A stretch of DNA of 64,000 bases from positions 248,001-312,000 of the forward strand of contig SEBU01000005.1 in assembly GCA_004173475.1 (NCBI GenBank), given 5' to 3'. Below, in pieces: positions 1-9,399 of this stretch (positions within the stretch are counted from its first letter, which is position 1; every line of letters begins with the position of its first letter). The translations under genes were made by a program, and so were the position numbers. The stretch is from Gammaproteobacteria bacterium (GTDB lineage: Bacteria; Pseudomonadota; Gammaproteobacteria; Pseudomonadales; Cellvibrionaceae). Under the pieces are notes generated by a model, which saw nothing but the letters and a program-made list of their open reading frames with translations, searched no databases and was not told where the DNA came from.

Positions 1-124
1 TTTCAGCTTACATTTGGTGTTTTCGCGTTTTTCTACTATTACTAATCAAGGATTTGCGCATCTATACCATAATTAATTTTTTTAAATCCACCATAAAAAT
101 ATTGTCTTTTGAGGAGCTCACCTC

Positions 125-2467
125 GTGAAATTACAAAAACTCAGCTTACTTTCGGTATTGATTGCCACTTACATCAGTTTTCCAACGATGGCGGCCGATG
201 CGCCCGCGCTTGATGAAATCATCGTAACTGCACAAAAACGTGTGCAAAAATTGGAAGATGTACCCATTTCACTAACAGCCATCAACGGTGAAAAATTAGA
301 AGACGCCGGCATCGTCAGCATTTCGGGCATTGCAGATTACACGCCCAGTTTTAATATGACGCAAACCGGTATAGGAACTAATATCGCGATTCGCGGAATT
401 AGTTCTGGTGTAAACCAAGGTTTCGAACAATCGGCTGCTATGTTTGTGGATGGTATTCACTACGGGCGGGCACAATTGTCGCGAGCACCTTTCCTTGATA
501 TCGAACGAATTGAAGTGTTGCGCGGACCACAAAGTATTTTATTTGGTAAAAACAGTACCGCGGGTGCTATCAGCGTTATCAATGCAAAACCTGGCGATGA
601 ATTTTTTGGAAAATTAAGTTTAAGTTATGAACCTGAACTTGATGAGCGCGAAGCCCGCTTAGTACTCTCTGGACCTATCAGTGAAACCGTCGGCGGACGC
701 ATGGCTATTTTAAGCCGTAAAACTGAAGGATTTATTGAAAACACAACGCTTGAACGCGATGAATCAGCAGACGAAGATCGCGTAATACGCGCGACACTTG
801 AATGGAAACCAACCGACGCTTGGGACATCACACTCAAACTGGAAGATGGATCTTTTGATAGTACTGGTCGCAATATTGAAGTTGTTAAACCAGTAACTAA
901 TGCGTTGCTAAATCCAACCAATAATCCGAATCCCTACAAAACTATTCTCGAATTGCTAACAGCAGGTCAATATCATCTTGATACAACTGACGATGGAAAG
1001 CGTCAATCGAATGGTGATTACAGTTACAACGATACGAATAATGCAACCCTAACAATCGAACATGATTTTGGCGGCATGACATTAACATCGGTGACCGGCT
1101 ATAACGATTACACCTATTCTGAGTTGTGTGATTGTGACTTTACCGGTGCACCAGGATTTAATATTTTTTCTGACGAAAGTTATCGTCAGCTTAGCCAGGA
1201 ATTGCGTATTACTTCTCCAGCCGATCAGAAAATCAGTTGGGTTGGTGGATTATTTTATCAAGGTAGTGATATCCAATTTCATGACAACGTATTTGTTCCC
1301 ACTAACAGTGTAATCGCTACGGCAGTTTCTCCATTACTACGTGGTGCATCTACCCAACGTGACTTCAATCAGGACACGGAGCTTTACGCTATTTTTGGTC
1401 AGGCAACCTGGAACATAACTGATGTCAATCGCTTGATTTTGGGTGGTCGCTATTCATCTGAATCAAAAGACGCTAGTCGCTATCAATACCATGTAACACC
1501 CACGGGGACAGTACTCCCACAAGGTACAGTGACAGATCCCTACAACATTTTATGGGCAGGATTCAAAGTCGATCCTCACAACATCGCCAAGGACCGTAGA
1601 GAACCAAACTTTGACCCACAAATTGTTTTCCAGCACGACCTCAATAAAACAGACAGGCTTTATGCGAGCTACACTACCGGCTCCAAGTCAGGTGGTTTCG
1701 ATGTGCGCGCAAATGCATCGCCAAATAGTTTAGGAGGCGTATATCCAAACTTGGAAGGTAGCTTCGAGTTTAAAAAAGAGAAAGTTAAAAGTTATGAGCT
1801 TGGTGGCAAATTTTTTCTCGGCGGTTCAGCTGATCTAAATGTTGCAATATTCCGTTCCGACTTTACCGGCATGCAAACTAGCCAATTTGACGGAAGCTTA
1901 AGTTTCAACGTGGCTAATGCGGGCGAAGCGAGAGTACAAGGTATAGAAGTGGATGGGCGCTGGGCAATTACAACCGACCTGCTACTACGCGGCGGAGTTA
2001 GCTACCTCGATTTCGAATATCTTGATTTCCCAAACGGTCAATGTTCATTTGGCCAAGCACCGAACAGCGGTCCCACCTCCTGCGACCAATCCGGAATGTC
2101 TCGTGAGTTTGTTCCTGAATATCAAGGCAACCTTGGACTGGACTACGATTTTCCCCTTGCTAACGGCTGGAATATTAAAAGTACATTGGACGTAATTTTC
2201 AACGATGGTTACTTAACAACTCCATCATTGGATACGCGTTTCACGCAATCATCTTATACGAAACTTAATGCACGCATCGCATTGAGCGGAGTTGACGAAA
2301 AATGGGAGCTCGCATTGGTTGGTAAAAACCTGACTGATGAATCCATCATCACTTACGCTAACGGCTTGCCAGTTGCAAGTGTGCTTACAAGAGGTGCTGG
2401 CTCAGGTTTTTACGCATTTTATGAACCTGCACGTAGCGTAGCGATTCAAGGCTCTGTTAAATTTTAA
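125..2467 (+). CDS. TonB-dependent outer-membrane receptor
   Basis: Imports an unidentified ligand across the outer membrane using TonB energy. The 780-residue product starts at a GTG preceded by GAGGAG. It has a signal peptide (about residues 1-23, cut after MAA), then a TonB-box/plug start (DEIIVTAQKR), a plug domain with VDGIHYGR and IERIEVLRGPQS motifs (about 100-140), and a long beta-barrel ending in aromatic F (GSVKF). The length is normal for the family. The ligand cannot be told from sequence; the neighbouring molybdate genes are on the opposite strand and need not be related. It appears monocistronic, with a strong terminator just downstream. The family call is firm, the substrate unknown. 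Confidence 0.93.
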   Translation: MKLQKLSLLSVLIATYISFPTMAADAPALDEIIVTAQKRVQKLEDVPISLTAINGEKLEDAGIVSISGIADYTPSFNMTQTGIGTNIAIRGISSGVNQGFEQSAAMFVDGIHYGRAQLSRAPFLDIERIEVLRGPQSILFGKNSTAGAISVINAKPGDEFFGKLSLSYEPELDEREARLVLSGPISETVGGRMAILSRKTEGFIENTTLERDESADEDRVIRATLEWKPTDAWDITLKLEDGSFDSTGRNIEVVKPVTNALLNPTNNPNPYKTILELLTAGQYHLDTTDDGKRQSNGDYSYNDTNNATLTIEHDFGGMTLTSVTGYNDYTYSELCDCDFTGAPGFNIFSDESYRQLSQELRITSPADQKISWVGGLFYQGSDIQFHDNVFVPTNSVIATAVSPLLRGASTQRDFNQDTELYAIFGQATWNITDVNRLILGGRYSSESKDASRYQYHVTPTGTVLPQGTVTDPYNILWAGFKVDPHNIAKDRREPNFDPQIVFQHDLNKTDRLYASYTTGSKSGGFDVRANASPNSLGGVYPNLEGSFEFKKEKVKSYELGGKFFLGGSADLNVAIFRSDFTGMQTSQFDGSLSFNVANAGEARVQGIEVDGRWAITTDLLLRGGVSYLDFEYLDFPNGQCSFGQAPNSGPTSCDQSGMSREFVPEYQGNLGLDYDFPLANGWNIKSTLDVIFNDGYLTTPSLDTRFTQSSYTKLNARIALSGVDEKWELALVGKNLTDESIITYANGLPVASVLTRGAGSGFYAFYEPARSVAIQGSVKF

Positions 2468-2489
2468 ATCTTAGGTTTTAGGTTCACGC

Positions 2490-2526
2490 AAAAAAGCCGT
2501 GTCAAGAAATTGATGCGGCTTTTTTA
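2490..2526 (+). terminator. Intrinsic terminator after the TonB receptor
   Basis: An A-run plus GCCG stem pairs with CGGC followed by seven T residues, 23 bases after the receptor stop codon. The hairpin with flanking A and T runs could also work on the minus strand for the modABC transcript. Confidence 0.85.
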
Positions 2527-2659
2527 TTTTAATACGCCTCTCAAGGCTATTTGAATAAACAATGTACGCGTGTAAATTTTCACCGCATACTTTCAACTCA
2601 CGCGTTAAAAAGACAGATAAAGTCAGGAAAAAACCGCTCAAGCCCGCGACTTAAATTAG

Positions 2660-3319
2660 TTAATTCGCATGATTTATTATTTTCCCATCACTCATAATTA
2701 ACTGCGAATCGGTAAGAAACTCAAGCTCTCGCGATGAGTGGGTCACATAGATCATAGGAATTTTACATTCAGATTTTATGCGTAAAAAAAATGGCAAAAT
2801 CTGATTTTTCAAGCGCTCATCAAGTGCGGACAAAGGTTCATCTAATAATAGTAATTCCGGTGAATATAGTACCGCTCGCCCTAATGCAACGCGCTGTTTT
2901 TCACCTCCGGAGAGCGTATTGGTCTTGCGTTCTAAAAGCTTGTCAATTTCAAATAAGTCTGCAATCTCCGCCACGGAAAAATGACGCTCCTCAGCTGCAA
3001 TATTTCGGTAGCCGTAGAGCAAATTATCACCTACGGATAAGTGCGGAAGCAGTTGCCCGTCTTGAAAGACCAAGCCAATTCTACGTTTGTGTGGCGGAAC
3101 CCAGACCTCCTTTTTAGCGTCCAAAGGCCGCAAAAAAAGCATTCGTTTTCCAAGTAAAACATGCCCAATTTGCGGTTTTAATAGGCCCGCTATAATTGCT
3201 AGCAAAGTGCTTTTTCCACTACCGGATGCTCCCAAAATTCCGGTGATAGGTGCGTCCATTTTTGTGCAAATTTGCATGCAAAAATTATCGCGTTTGAATT
3301 TAAAATCCAGGTCAAGCAC
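2660..3319 (-). CDS. modC: Molybdate ABC transporter ATP-binding protein
   Basis: ATPase of the molybdate importer on the cytoplasmic side. Walker A (GASGSGKST), ABC signature (LSGGEKQRVALGRA) and Walker B (LLLLDEPLSAL) are all present. I prefer the GTG at 3319, giving the family-typical N-terminus (V/M)LDLDFKFK and a short overlap with modB. A GTG at 3346 would add nine residues. At about 219 residues it is much shorter than E. coli ModC (about 350) because it ends shortly after the D-loop/H-loop region and lacks the C-terminal molybdate-binding MOP domain. It is last in the operon modA-modB-modC. Confidence 0.88.
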   Translation of the reverse strand: MLDLDFKFKRDNFCMQICTKMDAPITGILGASGSGKSTLLAIIAGLLKPQIGHVLLGKRMLFLRPLDAKKEVWVPPHKRRIGLVFQDGQLLPHLSVGDNLLYGYRNIAAEERHFSVAEIADLFEIDKLLERKTNTLSGGEKQRVALGRAVLYSPELLLLDEPLSALDERLKNQILPFFLRIKSECKIPMIYVTHSSRELEFLTDSQLIMSDGKIINHAN

Positions 3320-4007
3320 TGTGTAGTCCAATCCACTTTTCTGCACGACGCGACAGAATATTACTTAACAGCAAGGCGAAAAATGCAAAGGCTAAACTGA
3401 TAAAAATTAAACGCATTGCCGACGCATCGCCATTGATTTGATGTGTTGCTGAGTAAATCGCAAGAGGCAAGGTGCGTGTCTCTCCCGCTACATTTCCCAC
3501 AAACGTAATAGTTGCACCGAACTCGCCTAATGAGCGGCTGAATACCATAATCAACCCCACCAAAATGCCAGGCAACATGAGTGGCAAAGTTATTGTGAAC
3601 CACACCTTGAAAGGGTTTGCGCCCAGTGTGCTTGCTGCCTGCTCAATTCGGCGATCAATCATTTGCAGGGACAGTTTTGCCGCTTGAACCATTAACGGAA
3701 AAGCAATTATCGCAGATGCTAAAACTGCACCTTTCCAATTAAAAACAAATTCAATATTAAAATTTTCTTTCAACCATTTTCCCGCAACACCTTGGGAGCC
3801 GAAAGTAACCAACAACAAATATCCTGGAACCGTGGGAGGCAATACCATCGGCATAAAAACTAGCGCTTCAAGCGCAGGTTTAACGAAAAAGTTTTTACGC
3901 GCTAATAGCCAACCGCAAGCAATACCAGGAATTAGGCATATCACCGTTGCCCAGAACCCAACCTGTGCGGATAGCGCAAGTGCTTGCAACTCACCGGGAG
4001 TTAACAT
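3312..4007 (-). CDS. modB: Molybdate ABC transporter permease
   Basis: Inner-membrane channel subunit of the molybdate importer, 231 residues, normal for ModB. Five or six hydrophobic segments are visible. The EAA loop reads EQAASTLGANPFKVWFTITLPL (about 142-163), the ATPase contact site typical of importer permeases, and is followed by SRSLGEFGATITFVGN, characteristic of ModB/CysT-type permeases. It begins 17 bases after modA and overlaps the start of modC, so the three genes are translationally linked. Confidence 0.93.
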   Translation of the reverse strand: MLTPGELQALALSAQVGFWATVICLIPGIACGWLLARKNFFVKPALEALVFMPMVLPPTVPGYLLLVTFGSQGVAGKWLKENFNIEFVFNWKGAVLASAIIAFPLMVQAAKLSLQMIDRRIEQAASTLGANPFKVWFTITLPLMLPGILVGLIMVFSRSLGEFGATITFVGNVAGETRTLPLAIYSATHQINGDASAMRLIFISLAFAFFALLLSNILSRRAEKWIGLHSA

Positions 4008-4024
4008 AAAGGAATCACCGTAAT

Positions 4025-4777
4025 TTAATCTACCGGTTTAAATCCATATCGAGAGAACACCGACTTCGCGTTTTTACTTTGTAAAAACATCCAGAACTCT
4101 TTAGCATCACTATCGGCCGTTTTTGTTAAAGCTCCGGGGTATTCGATGGGCTTATGACTCGGATCTGGAAATGTAGCAATAATTTTAATTTTTTTACTTA
4201 ATAATGCATCCGTTTTATAGACTATTCCCAGCCCGCACTCTTCTCGTTCGACAAACATAAGCGCTGTGCGAACATCTTCGGTGCCTACCACTCGCGATTC
4301 GATTTTATTCCACCAGTTGTAATGAACCAAAGACTGTTTAGCATATTTACCTACAGGTACAGAGGTAGGATCACCTGTGCATATTCGCCCACTAACAGCG
4401 GTATTTAAATTAAAAGCAGGGTCCAACAAAATATTCACCTTACTCTTAAGCGGAGCAATCAACACTAATTCATTGTTCAATAATTTTTTACGCGATGCAT
4501 CGTCCAATATGCCGCGCGTCTGTAGATAATCAACCCAATCTGTGTCCGCAGAAATAAATAGATCCGTTGGTGCTCCATTTTCGATTTGTTTTGCTAGTGT
4601 CGATGACCCCGCAAAAGATTTTTTTATCGTAACGCCGGGATGCAACTTTTCAAAATCATTGCTCAATTCTGTAAGTGCGTCCGTTAAACTCGCTGCAGCG
4701 TGTAGGTTTACTTCGTTAGCATGCGAAAGACCGCACAGAAACACGCAACCTACTAATACCGTAAATATCTTGAACAT
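4025..4777 (-). CDS. modA: Periplasmic molybdate-binding protein
   Basis: Captures molybdate in the periplasm and delivers it to ModB. The 250-residue product has a signal peptide (about 1-20, ending SHA) and the ModA fingerprint AASLTDALTELSNDFEKLHP, with KKSFAGSSTLAKQIENGAPTDLFISAD further on. A C-terminal lobe carries VGKYAKQSL and GLGIVYKTDA. It is first in the modABC operon. The 200-base upstream spacer holds a short inverted repeat (TTACGTCGTAA, 4818-4828), but I could not recognise a convincing ModE site. Confidence 0.92.
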   Translation of the reverse strand: MFKIFTVLVGCVFLCGLSHANEVNLHAAASLTDALTELSNDFEKLHPGVTIKKSFAGSSTLAKQIENGAPTDLFISADTDWVDYLQTRGILDDASRKKLLNNELVLIAPLKSKVNILLDPAFNLNTAVSGRICTGDPTSVPVGKYAKQSLVHYNWWNKIESRVVGTEDVRTALMFVEREECGLGIVYKTDALLSKKIKIIATFPDPSHKPIEYPGALTKTADSDAKEFWMFLQSKNAKSVFSRYGFKPVD

Positions 4778-4991
4778 TTTTCAAACTCCTGTTCATTACG
4801 CAGCTATGTGCTCTGTGTTACGTCGTAATTTTCTCGACTAATTTACGGGCAATCATTCGCAAATTTAAGCCATACCCAAGTTAGGTATACAAGGGTGTCT
4901 GTAACACGCAAAAGTAAAATTCTTGTACAGATTGTTTTATTACGTCAAATAGAATGACTTCAGGAAAGCAGCACCAGAATTGGCGAAAACA

Positions 4992-5858
4992 TTAATTCTT
5001 TTGCTCACTTGCCTTTAGCGCCCAATCGTACAAAAAGTTTTTTTTCAATCCGGTAATTTTTGCACCCAGGGAAGCGGCTTGCTTAACAGGCATTTCCTCC
5101 AATAAAAGGCGCATGATACGTTCATGCTCTGCCGATATTTCCACGCTATCCAATTTACTTGCGCCATGTACCATTAATACTATCTCGCCGCGCTGTTGGT
5201 TGCTGTCCGCCGCAACCCACTCCGCTATGGCACTGAGTTTTCCGCCTTCGATAGTTTCAAACGTTTTGGTAATTTCTCGCGCTACCACAACCTCTCGCTC
5301 GGCACCAAATACTGCAATCATATCCTGCAGCGTTTCGAGTACCCGGTGTGGCGCCTCATAAAAAATGAGTGTGCGTGTATCGCTCGCAAGAGACTCTAAT
5401 TGAGACGTGCGAGCGATTTGCTTCGCAGGCAAAAAACCCTCAAACGCAAATCGATCCGAAGGCAAACCCGCGGCGCTCAAAGCAGCAACCATAGCGCAGG
5501 CGCCAGGAATGGGCACAATTTGAACGCCTTTTTCGCGCGCGCTGCGCACTAAACGATACCCCGGGTCTGACACAAGCGGTGTCCCGGCATCAGAAATCAA
5601 GGCAATTTTTTCACCATTAAGTAAACGTGAAATTAATTGTTCGGTGCGATGCTCGTCGATGTGATCATGATATGCGACTGTAGGTGTTTTTATGTCAAAA
5701 TGGGCAAGCAAGCGCGCACTGTGACGCGTATCTTCAGCGGCAATTAAGCTTACGGTTTGTAGAGTCTCTACAGCTCGCGGTACCATGTCAGCCAAATTAC
5801 CAATAGGCGTTGCTACCACATAAAGTACGCCGCTGGATTTACTTGCAAGTGTGTTCAT
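4992..5858 (-). CDS. rsmI: 16S rRNA 2'-O-ribose C1402 methyltransferase
   Basis: RsmI methylates the ribose of C1402 in 16S rRNA using S-adenosylmethionine, in the decoding centre. The 288-residue protein shows the tetrapyrrole-methylase fold signatures of this family: VATPIGNLADM near the start, AAEDTRHSARLLAHF (about 40-54), ISDAGTPLVSDPG (about 88-100) and PIPGACAMVAALSAAGLPSDRF (about 116-137). It is divergent from the lpoA operon, which is the usual gammaproteobacterial arrangement. Length is normal. Confidence 0.95.
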   Translation of the reverse strand: MNTLASKSSGVLYVVATPIGNLADMVPRAVETLQTVSLIAAEDTRHSARLLAHFDIKTPTVAYHDHIDEHRTEQLISRLLNGEKIALISDAGTPLVSDPGYRLVRSAREKGVQIVPIPGACAMVAALSAAGLPSDRFAFEGFLPAKQIARTSQLESLASDTRTLIFYEAPHRVLETLQDMIAVFGAEREVVVAREITKTFETIEGGKLSAIAEWVAADSNQQRGEIVLMVHGASKLDSVEISAEHERIMRLLLEEMPVKQAASLGAKITGLKKNFLYDWALKASEQKN

Positions 5859-5917
5859 ACATTATTCCAAAGGCATTATTTTGCCTACATTAAATCGTGC
5901 GCCTGGAGCCATTGCTT

Positions 5918-7801
5918 ATGCTAAACCGACCAATACGCTACGCGATTATTTTGCTAGCACTACTTTTAGCCGGTTGTGACAGCTCACTTGTTAAACCTGA
6001 CCCAAACGAACCTGCGGTTATACGTAAAGCACAACCCAAAACAGGGGCAACAGTAAAAGAACAACTGGCACCAAAAGATTTGGTTGCACTTGCACAACAA
6101 AAAAAATCACCTGAGCGTGAAGCATTATTACTACAAGCAGCGGAAATATATGTAAGCCAATCCAAACAGAGCCAAGCACGCGAGCTTATTAAAGATCTAA
6201 ACCCCGCCAAATTAACTGATCAGAATTTCGTAAAATACAGTGAAGTTTTCGCTAGCATTGAATTAAAGGATGGAAACCTGGATGCAGCGCGACGCATTCT
6301 AACCGTTACGCGTCTCGAACAACAATTAAAAGGATTGGAACCATCTCAGGAAGCCATATTGAGAGAATTACGTGCGCAGATGTTCGAACGCAACGGTCAA
6401 TTACAGGAAAGCATTTCCGAGCGTATTAATGCGACTGCTGTATTAACAGACTCTCAAGCTGCGAATGCGAATCAGGAAGCGTTATGGCGAACGCTAATGC
6501 AGCTACCTCTGAATGATTTACAAATAAATGCGCGCAAAGGTAGTGGCGGTATCACTCAAGGTTGGTATAGCCTGGCGGCACTCAGTAAAAATAATACGCA
6601 AGATATTAATTCGCAATTGGCCGCTCTTACTAAATGGCAATCACAATGGAGCTCTCATCCAGCAGCGAGCAATTTGCCAAAAGATTTACGTGCATTACAA
6701 TCCAGCTTAAAACAACAGCCGAAAAAAGTTGCTTTGATTCTGCCACTAAAAGGTCGTTTAGCTGAAGCTGGTGAAGCAGTAAGCGATGGTTTTTTTGCAG
6801 CTTATTATCAATCGGTAAATACCAGTCTGCCGAGTGTTCGTAAATACGATTCGAGCACCGGCGTAGCTGCTGCTTATCAACAGGCTGTGAGCGACGGCGC
6901 AGAATTGATTATCGGCCCCCTTGAAAGGGATGACGTAAATATTATTAGCCGCCTACCCTCTCTTCCCACACCACTGCTAAGCTTGAACTATCCAGATCAA
7001 CAGCCTGCGCGCCCGTTAAGTAACTTCATACAGTTCGGTTTGGCGGTAGAAGACGAAGCGCGGCAAGCAGCGCGGCAAGGAATTAAAGATGGAAACACTC
7101 GGGCTATAATTGTGTCCACCGCTCAAGATGTTAGCGAACGTAGCGCCCAGGCATTCGCGAGCGAATTTCAAAAATTAGGCGGAACACTGATAGGCAAGAG
7201 TGTTTTTTCATCGCTCGATAAATTTTCAGAAAATTTCCGTCACTCTATGTTGTTGGACGAAAGTCAGGCTCGCGCCACTTTATTACAACAACAGTTGGGT
7301 ACTAAGTTTGAATTTACCCCAAGAAGCCGTGCCGATGTTGATATGATTTTTATGGCTGTCACACCTGCGCAAGGGCGTCAGATAAAACCTATTCTCGTGT
7401 TTCAATACGCGAACAATATTCCAGTCTATGCCACCAGCAGCATTTATTCGGGCGATACTGACCCTGCAAATAATGAGGACTTAAATGGTGTTTTGTTCAA
7501 TACGCTGCCCTGGGTTTTTGACAATGAAAATCCAGAGAAGCAAGCAATTGCTCAAAATACCAAGTCGGCGGCAGTCTACGGTCGTTTACATGCATTGGGC
7601 GCAGACGCATTTCATCTGTATTCACGCTTGCCGCAACTGCAACGATCACCCGATATGAATATTTACGGTGCCACCGGATCACTCCGTTTATTGCCAGATG
7701 GACGAATTGAGCGCGAACAAATGTGGGCTCGCTTTAATCAAGGCTTGGCTGAACCACTTGTGACTGTAGTTGACACTAACTCGCCCGAAAAAAACCAATA
7801 A
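5918..7801 (+). CDS. lpoA: Penicillin-binding protein activator lipoprotein LpoA
   Basis: Outer-membrane lipoprotein that activates the peptidoglycan synthase PBP1A from outside. The chosen ATG follows GGAG by ten bases and gives a proper lipoprotein signal (MLNRPIRYAIILLALLLAGC); a GTG at 5897 would add seven residues without a better site. The N-terminal half is helical with TPR-like character. The C-terminal half (from about residue 270, KKVALILPLKGRLAEAGEAVSDGF) is a periplasmic-binding-protein-like LppC domain. The stop overlaps the yraN start (TAATG), so the two are translationally coupled. Confidence 0.93.
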   Translation: MLNRPIRYAIILLALLLAGCDSSLVKPDPNEPAVIRKAQPKTGATVKEQLAPKDLVALAQQKKSPEREALLLQAAEIYVSQSKQSQARELIKDLNPAKLTDQNFVKYSEVFASIELKDGNLDAARRILTVTRLEQQLKGLEPSQEAILRELRAQMFERNGQLQESISERINATAVLTDSQAANANQEALWRTLMQLPLNDLQINARKGSGGITQGWYSLAALSKNNTQDINSQLAALTKWQSQWSSHPAASNLPKDLRALQSSLKQQPKKVALILPLKGRLAEAGEAVSDGFFAAYYQSVNTSLPSVRKYDSSTGVAAAYQQAVSDGAELIIGPLERDDVNIISRLPSLPTPLLSLNYPDQQPARPLSNFIQFGLAVEDEARQAARQGIKDGNTRAIIVSTAQDVSERSAQAFASEFQKLGGTLIGKSVFSSLDKFSENFRHSMLLDESQARATLLQQQLGTKFEFTPRSRADVDMIFMAVTPAQGRQIKPILVFQYANNIPVYATSSIYSGDTDPANNEDLNGVLFNTLPWVFDNENPEKQAIAQNTKSAAVYGRLHALGADAFHLYSRLPQLQRSPDMNIYGATGSLRLLPDGRIEREQMWARFNQGLAEPLVTVVDTNSPEKNQ

Positions 7802-8187
7802 TGTTTTTTACGCGTAAACCCCCTTCGGAAAAATTGACCATACCTTCGTCCGGTGCTATGGCCGAAGATCATGCAGAAATTTTTTTGAAGCAACAGGGAC
7901 TGGTAATAGTCGCAAAAAATTACCGCTGCAAGTCAGGCGAAATAGATCTGATAATGCAGCACGCGGATACGTTGGTGTTTGTTGAGGTTCGCCTGCGAAC
8001 CCACCAAGCTTTTGCTGGGGCAGCTGAAAGCGTTACTATTCGCAAACAGCAAAAAATCATTAAAACAGCGCAATATTATTTACAACAATATCAGCTAACA
8101 GACAAAGCCAATTGTCGTTTTGATGTTGTGGCCTTCGGCGAAAACGGCACGCCGGAATGGATAAAAAACGCTTTCTCTGCATACTAA
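7801..8187 (+). CDS. yraN: YraN family (UPF0102) putative endonuclease-fold protein
   Basis: Small 128-residue protein of the UPF0102 family, which has a restriction-endonuclease-like fold but no settled function. Visible family motifs are GAMAEDHAEIFLKQQGLVIVAKNYRCKSGEIDLI (about 18-51; the E and D of GEID are the putative nuclease residues) and LVFVEVRLRTH (about 59-69). The start codon overlaps the lpoA stop by one base. Its place between lpoA and diaA is the standard gammaproteobacterial order. Confidence 0.9.
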   Translation: MFFTRKPPSEKLTIPSSGAMAEDHAEIFLKQQGLVIVAKNYRCKSGEIDLIMQHADTLVFVEVRLRTHQAFAGAAESVTIRKQQKIIKTAQYYLQQYQLTDKANCRFDVVAFGENGTPEWIKNAFSAY

Positions 8188-8204
8188 ACAGTTGAACAAG
8201 TACT

Positions 8205-8795
8205 ATGGAACAACGAGTCATTACGCTTTTTCACGAAAGTATCGAAGCCAAAATGCAGGCCGGTGAACAGCTCGCACCTTTAATAGCGCAAGCAAGTCAT
8301 TCGATTGTCGAAGCACTATTGAATGAAAAAAAAGTACTAACCTGTGGCAACGGTATTTCTGCAGCCCACGCGCATATTTTTACTGCAAACCTTATGAATA
8401 GTTTGGAGCAAGAACGCCCTAGCTTACCCGCTATTAGTTTAGGTACAGATATTATTAGTAACGCCGATAATGCTACTACGAACGATATTTATGCCAAGCA
8501 AATTCGGACGCTCGGTAATCAGGGCGACGTTTTACTCCTTGTGACTACTACCGGAGCTGCGAGCAACTTGCTACAAGCGATTAGCGCCGCACACGATAAG
8601 CAAATGCAAGTTATTGCACTAACCGGACGTGACGGCGGCAATGTTGCAGCCTTGTTAGATGCACAAGATATTGAACTTCGTGTATCAGCAACAGCCAAAC
8701 ACCGTATTCACGAGGTGCATTTACTTAGCTTATTTTGTATATGTGATTTGATAGATCAACAATTATTTGGTGGATTTAATTATGAGAGCTATTAA
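8205..8795 (+). CDS. diaA: DiaA-like SIS-domain protein (DnaA initiator-associating)
   Basis: SIS-domain protein, 196 residues, expected to bind DnaA and promote replication initiation. The family is related to phosphoheptose isomerase GmhA. The sequence shows KKVLTCGNGISAAHAHIFTANL (about 42-63; the canonical CGNGGSA motif reads CGNGISA here), GDVLLLVTTTGAASNLLQAI (about 107-126) and VIALTGRDGG. Context with yraN and dolP favours DiaA over GmhA. It overlaps the start of the next gene by 14 bases. Confidence 0.88.
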   Translation: MEQRVITLFHESIEAKMQAGEQLAPLIAQASHSIVEALLNEKKVLTCGNGISAAHAHIFTANLMNSLEQERPSLPAISLGTDIISNADNATTNDIYAKQIRTLGNQGDVLLLVTTTGAASNLLQAISAAHDKQMQVIALTGRDGGNVAALLDAQDIELRVSATAKHRIHEVHLLSLFCICDLIDQQLFGGFNYESY

Positions 8796-9366
8796 TCGAA
8801 TAGTACTAATAGGGCTTGGCCTTTGCGGTAGCTTGCTAATAAATGGTTGTGCGGAAGTTATCAATGTAACCACCTCAAAACCTATCGAAATGAAAGCAAA
8901 TACCCGCACCATGGGCGCGAAGTTGAATGATCAGGAAATCGAAACGGCTTCCAAAGTAAATATAAAAAAGGCAGACCCTCAGCTGGAACACGCGCACGTC
9001 AATATTGATAGTTTCAACGGCATAGTCCTGTTGACTGGCCAGGTGCCCTCCGATGATTTACGCAATCTGGTGGCAGATACTGTTTACAAACTTAATCCCG
9101 TGCGGGAGATCCACAATGAATTAGCGGTAATGGAACCAACTAATTTCGCCGCGCGCACTAAAGACAGCTGGATAAGTACTAAAATTAAAGCACAGCTTTT
9201 GGCAGACAGTGAAACCGAAAGCAATCGAGTGCATTTTGTGACAGAAAATCAGACAGTTTTCTTGATGGGAATGGTGACTCATGCAGAGGCTGACCGAATA
9301 GTAAATATGGTGAGCCACACGTCTGATGTGCAAAAAGTAGTAAAGGTTTTTGAATATATCGATTAA
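8782..9366 (+). CDS. dolP: DolP/YraP-like BON-domain lipoprotein
   Basis: Outer-membrane lipoprotein important for envelope integrity. The chosen ATG starts MRAINRIVLIGLGLCGSLLINGC, a lipoprotein signal with lipobox INGC; an upstream start at 8767 would spoil it. Two BON domains follow: about residues 60-115 (HAHVNIDSFNGIVLLTGQVPSDD) and about 130-190 (VHFVTENQTVFLMGMVTHAEAD). It overlaps the diaA end by 14 bases, indicating coupling. Confidence 0.9.
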   Translation: MRAINRIVLIGLGLCGSLLINGCAEVINVTTSKPIEMKANTRTMGAKLNDQEIETASKVNIKKADPQLEHAHVNIDSFNGIVLLTGQVPSDDLRNLVADTVYKLNPVREIHNELAVMEPTNFAARTKDSWISTKIKAQLLADSETESNRVHFVTENQTVFLMGMVTHAEADRIVNMVSHTSDVQKVVKVFEYID

Positions 9367-9399
9367 TAGCCAAGCCACAACATTTAAAAGGAAATCGTC

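Noticed and set aside
8205-8795. Phosphoheptose isomerase GmhA
   Set aside because: The lpoA-yraN-dolP context and altered CGNGISA motif favour DiaA.
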